Below are positions 63,823 through 64,000 of a stretch of DNA of 64,000 nucleotides, in pieces. The stretch spans positions 272,187 to 336,186 of the forward strand of contig NZ_KB904538.1 of NCBI RefSeq assembly GCF_000380085.1, read 5' to 3'. The position numbers and the translations under genes were made by a program. The notes beneath the pieces were generated by a model. That model had not been told where the DNA came from, ran no database searches, and saw only the letters and a program-made list of their open reading frames with translations. The DNA is from Streptococcus merionis DSM 19192 (GTDB lineage: Bacteria > Bacillota > Bacilli > Lactobacillales > Streptococcaceae). Each line of letters begins with the position of its first letter. Within the stretch, counting starts at the first letter, position 1.

Positions 63823-63943
63823 CGCAGTAGCTGATTGGCTTCTCATTCACCTCCTTCGTAGGTTTTAACAAGCCTAATCAGCCTTGCGGGGGTGGGACAT
63901 CAAAATTGAAGCCTTTGGCTTACCAATTTTTGTCCCACTCCCA
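63823..63943. repeat. Two-hairpin intergenic element, second complete copy
   Basis: CGCAGTAGCTGATTGGCTT pairs with AAGCCTAATCAGCCTTGCG, then GGGGGTGGGACA pairs with TGTCCCACTCCC (inner AAATTG / CAATTT). It has the same architecture as 53283-53399. The window ends with AAGATACAAAGG, a block also found at 35335. Confidence 0.65.
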
Positions 63944-64000
63944 GATGTTCCACCTATGCGATAGCTGTCCAAGAGTTGCGCACTACAAGATACAAAGGCC

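Overview
The window looks like chromosomal DNA of a low-GC Gram-positive, almost certainly a Streptococcus. The evidence is gene content and order: pyrR-pyrB-carA-carB, rpsP-khpA, rimM-trmD, polA beside a CoA-binding protein gene, and birA next to a small DUF3272-like gene. It also carries a HAD-FemX-FemX (murM/murN-like) operon, an SpnA-like cell-wall nuclease and TGnTATAAT extended -10 promoters. I cannot name the species. No rRNA, tRNA, CRISPR array, intact insertion sequence or prophage was seen.

Layout. 1-5.3 kb: the 3' end of a lactonase-family gene, a small helical protein, an acetyltransferase, a HAD hydrolase, enolase, a YueI-like protein and an orphan class B-type sortase. 5.3-10.6 kb: glmS, with two NagR/DasR-like boxes around its promoter, a CoA-binding protein and polA. 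10.7-15.7 kb: an AbrB-family membrane protein, a decayed trmD fragment, an Nramp-like transporter without the usual metal-binding motifs and a DapA/NanA-family lyase, divergent from a LacI regulator. 15.8-22.6 kb: the pyrimidine operon, with a PyrR attenuator ahead of pyrR and long gaps before pyrB and carB. 22.7-30.6 kb: small membrane and zinc-ribbon proteins, brnQ with a leader-peptide attenuator, a secreted protein, a uracil-DNA glycosylase-like protein, a DUF3021-like protein, pepV, a nitroreductase and a LysR regulator.

30.9-37.0 kb is an accessory redox block: one alcohol dehydrogenase, three aldo/keto reductases, a cupin, a carboxymuconolactone decarboxylase-like protein, a TMEM175-like channel and an NTF2-like protein. 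37.5-48.2 kb: tpiA, an AT-rich two-gene ABC transporter, birA, an HD phosphohydrolase, the HAD-FemX-FemX operon and a GT-C type membrane protein. 48.4-59.5 kb: the nif3-trmK-dnaD-metA run, a barrel protein with apt, an HD hydrolase with recJ, then trmD, rimM, a GNAT, khpA and rpsP. 59.6-64 kb: the wall-anchored nuclease, two overlapping membrane proteins sharing a DERQ motif, and repeats.

The most unusual signals are regulatory or repeated. (i) A 14-codon peptide rich in Val, Leu and Ile precedes a terminator ahead of brnQ. (ii) Five genes have a TGnTATAAT promoter exactly 6 nt before the start codon, and a sixth has a similar one at 7 nt, so they should be leaderless. (iii) At least eight copies of an intergenic hairpin element are present, and two of them share an upstream hairpin with compensatory base changes. 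(iv) A frameshifted trmD relic lies 45 kb from the intact gene. (v) The LacI/lyase/Nramp-like cluster probably handles an unidentified organic acid.
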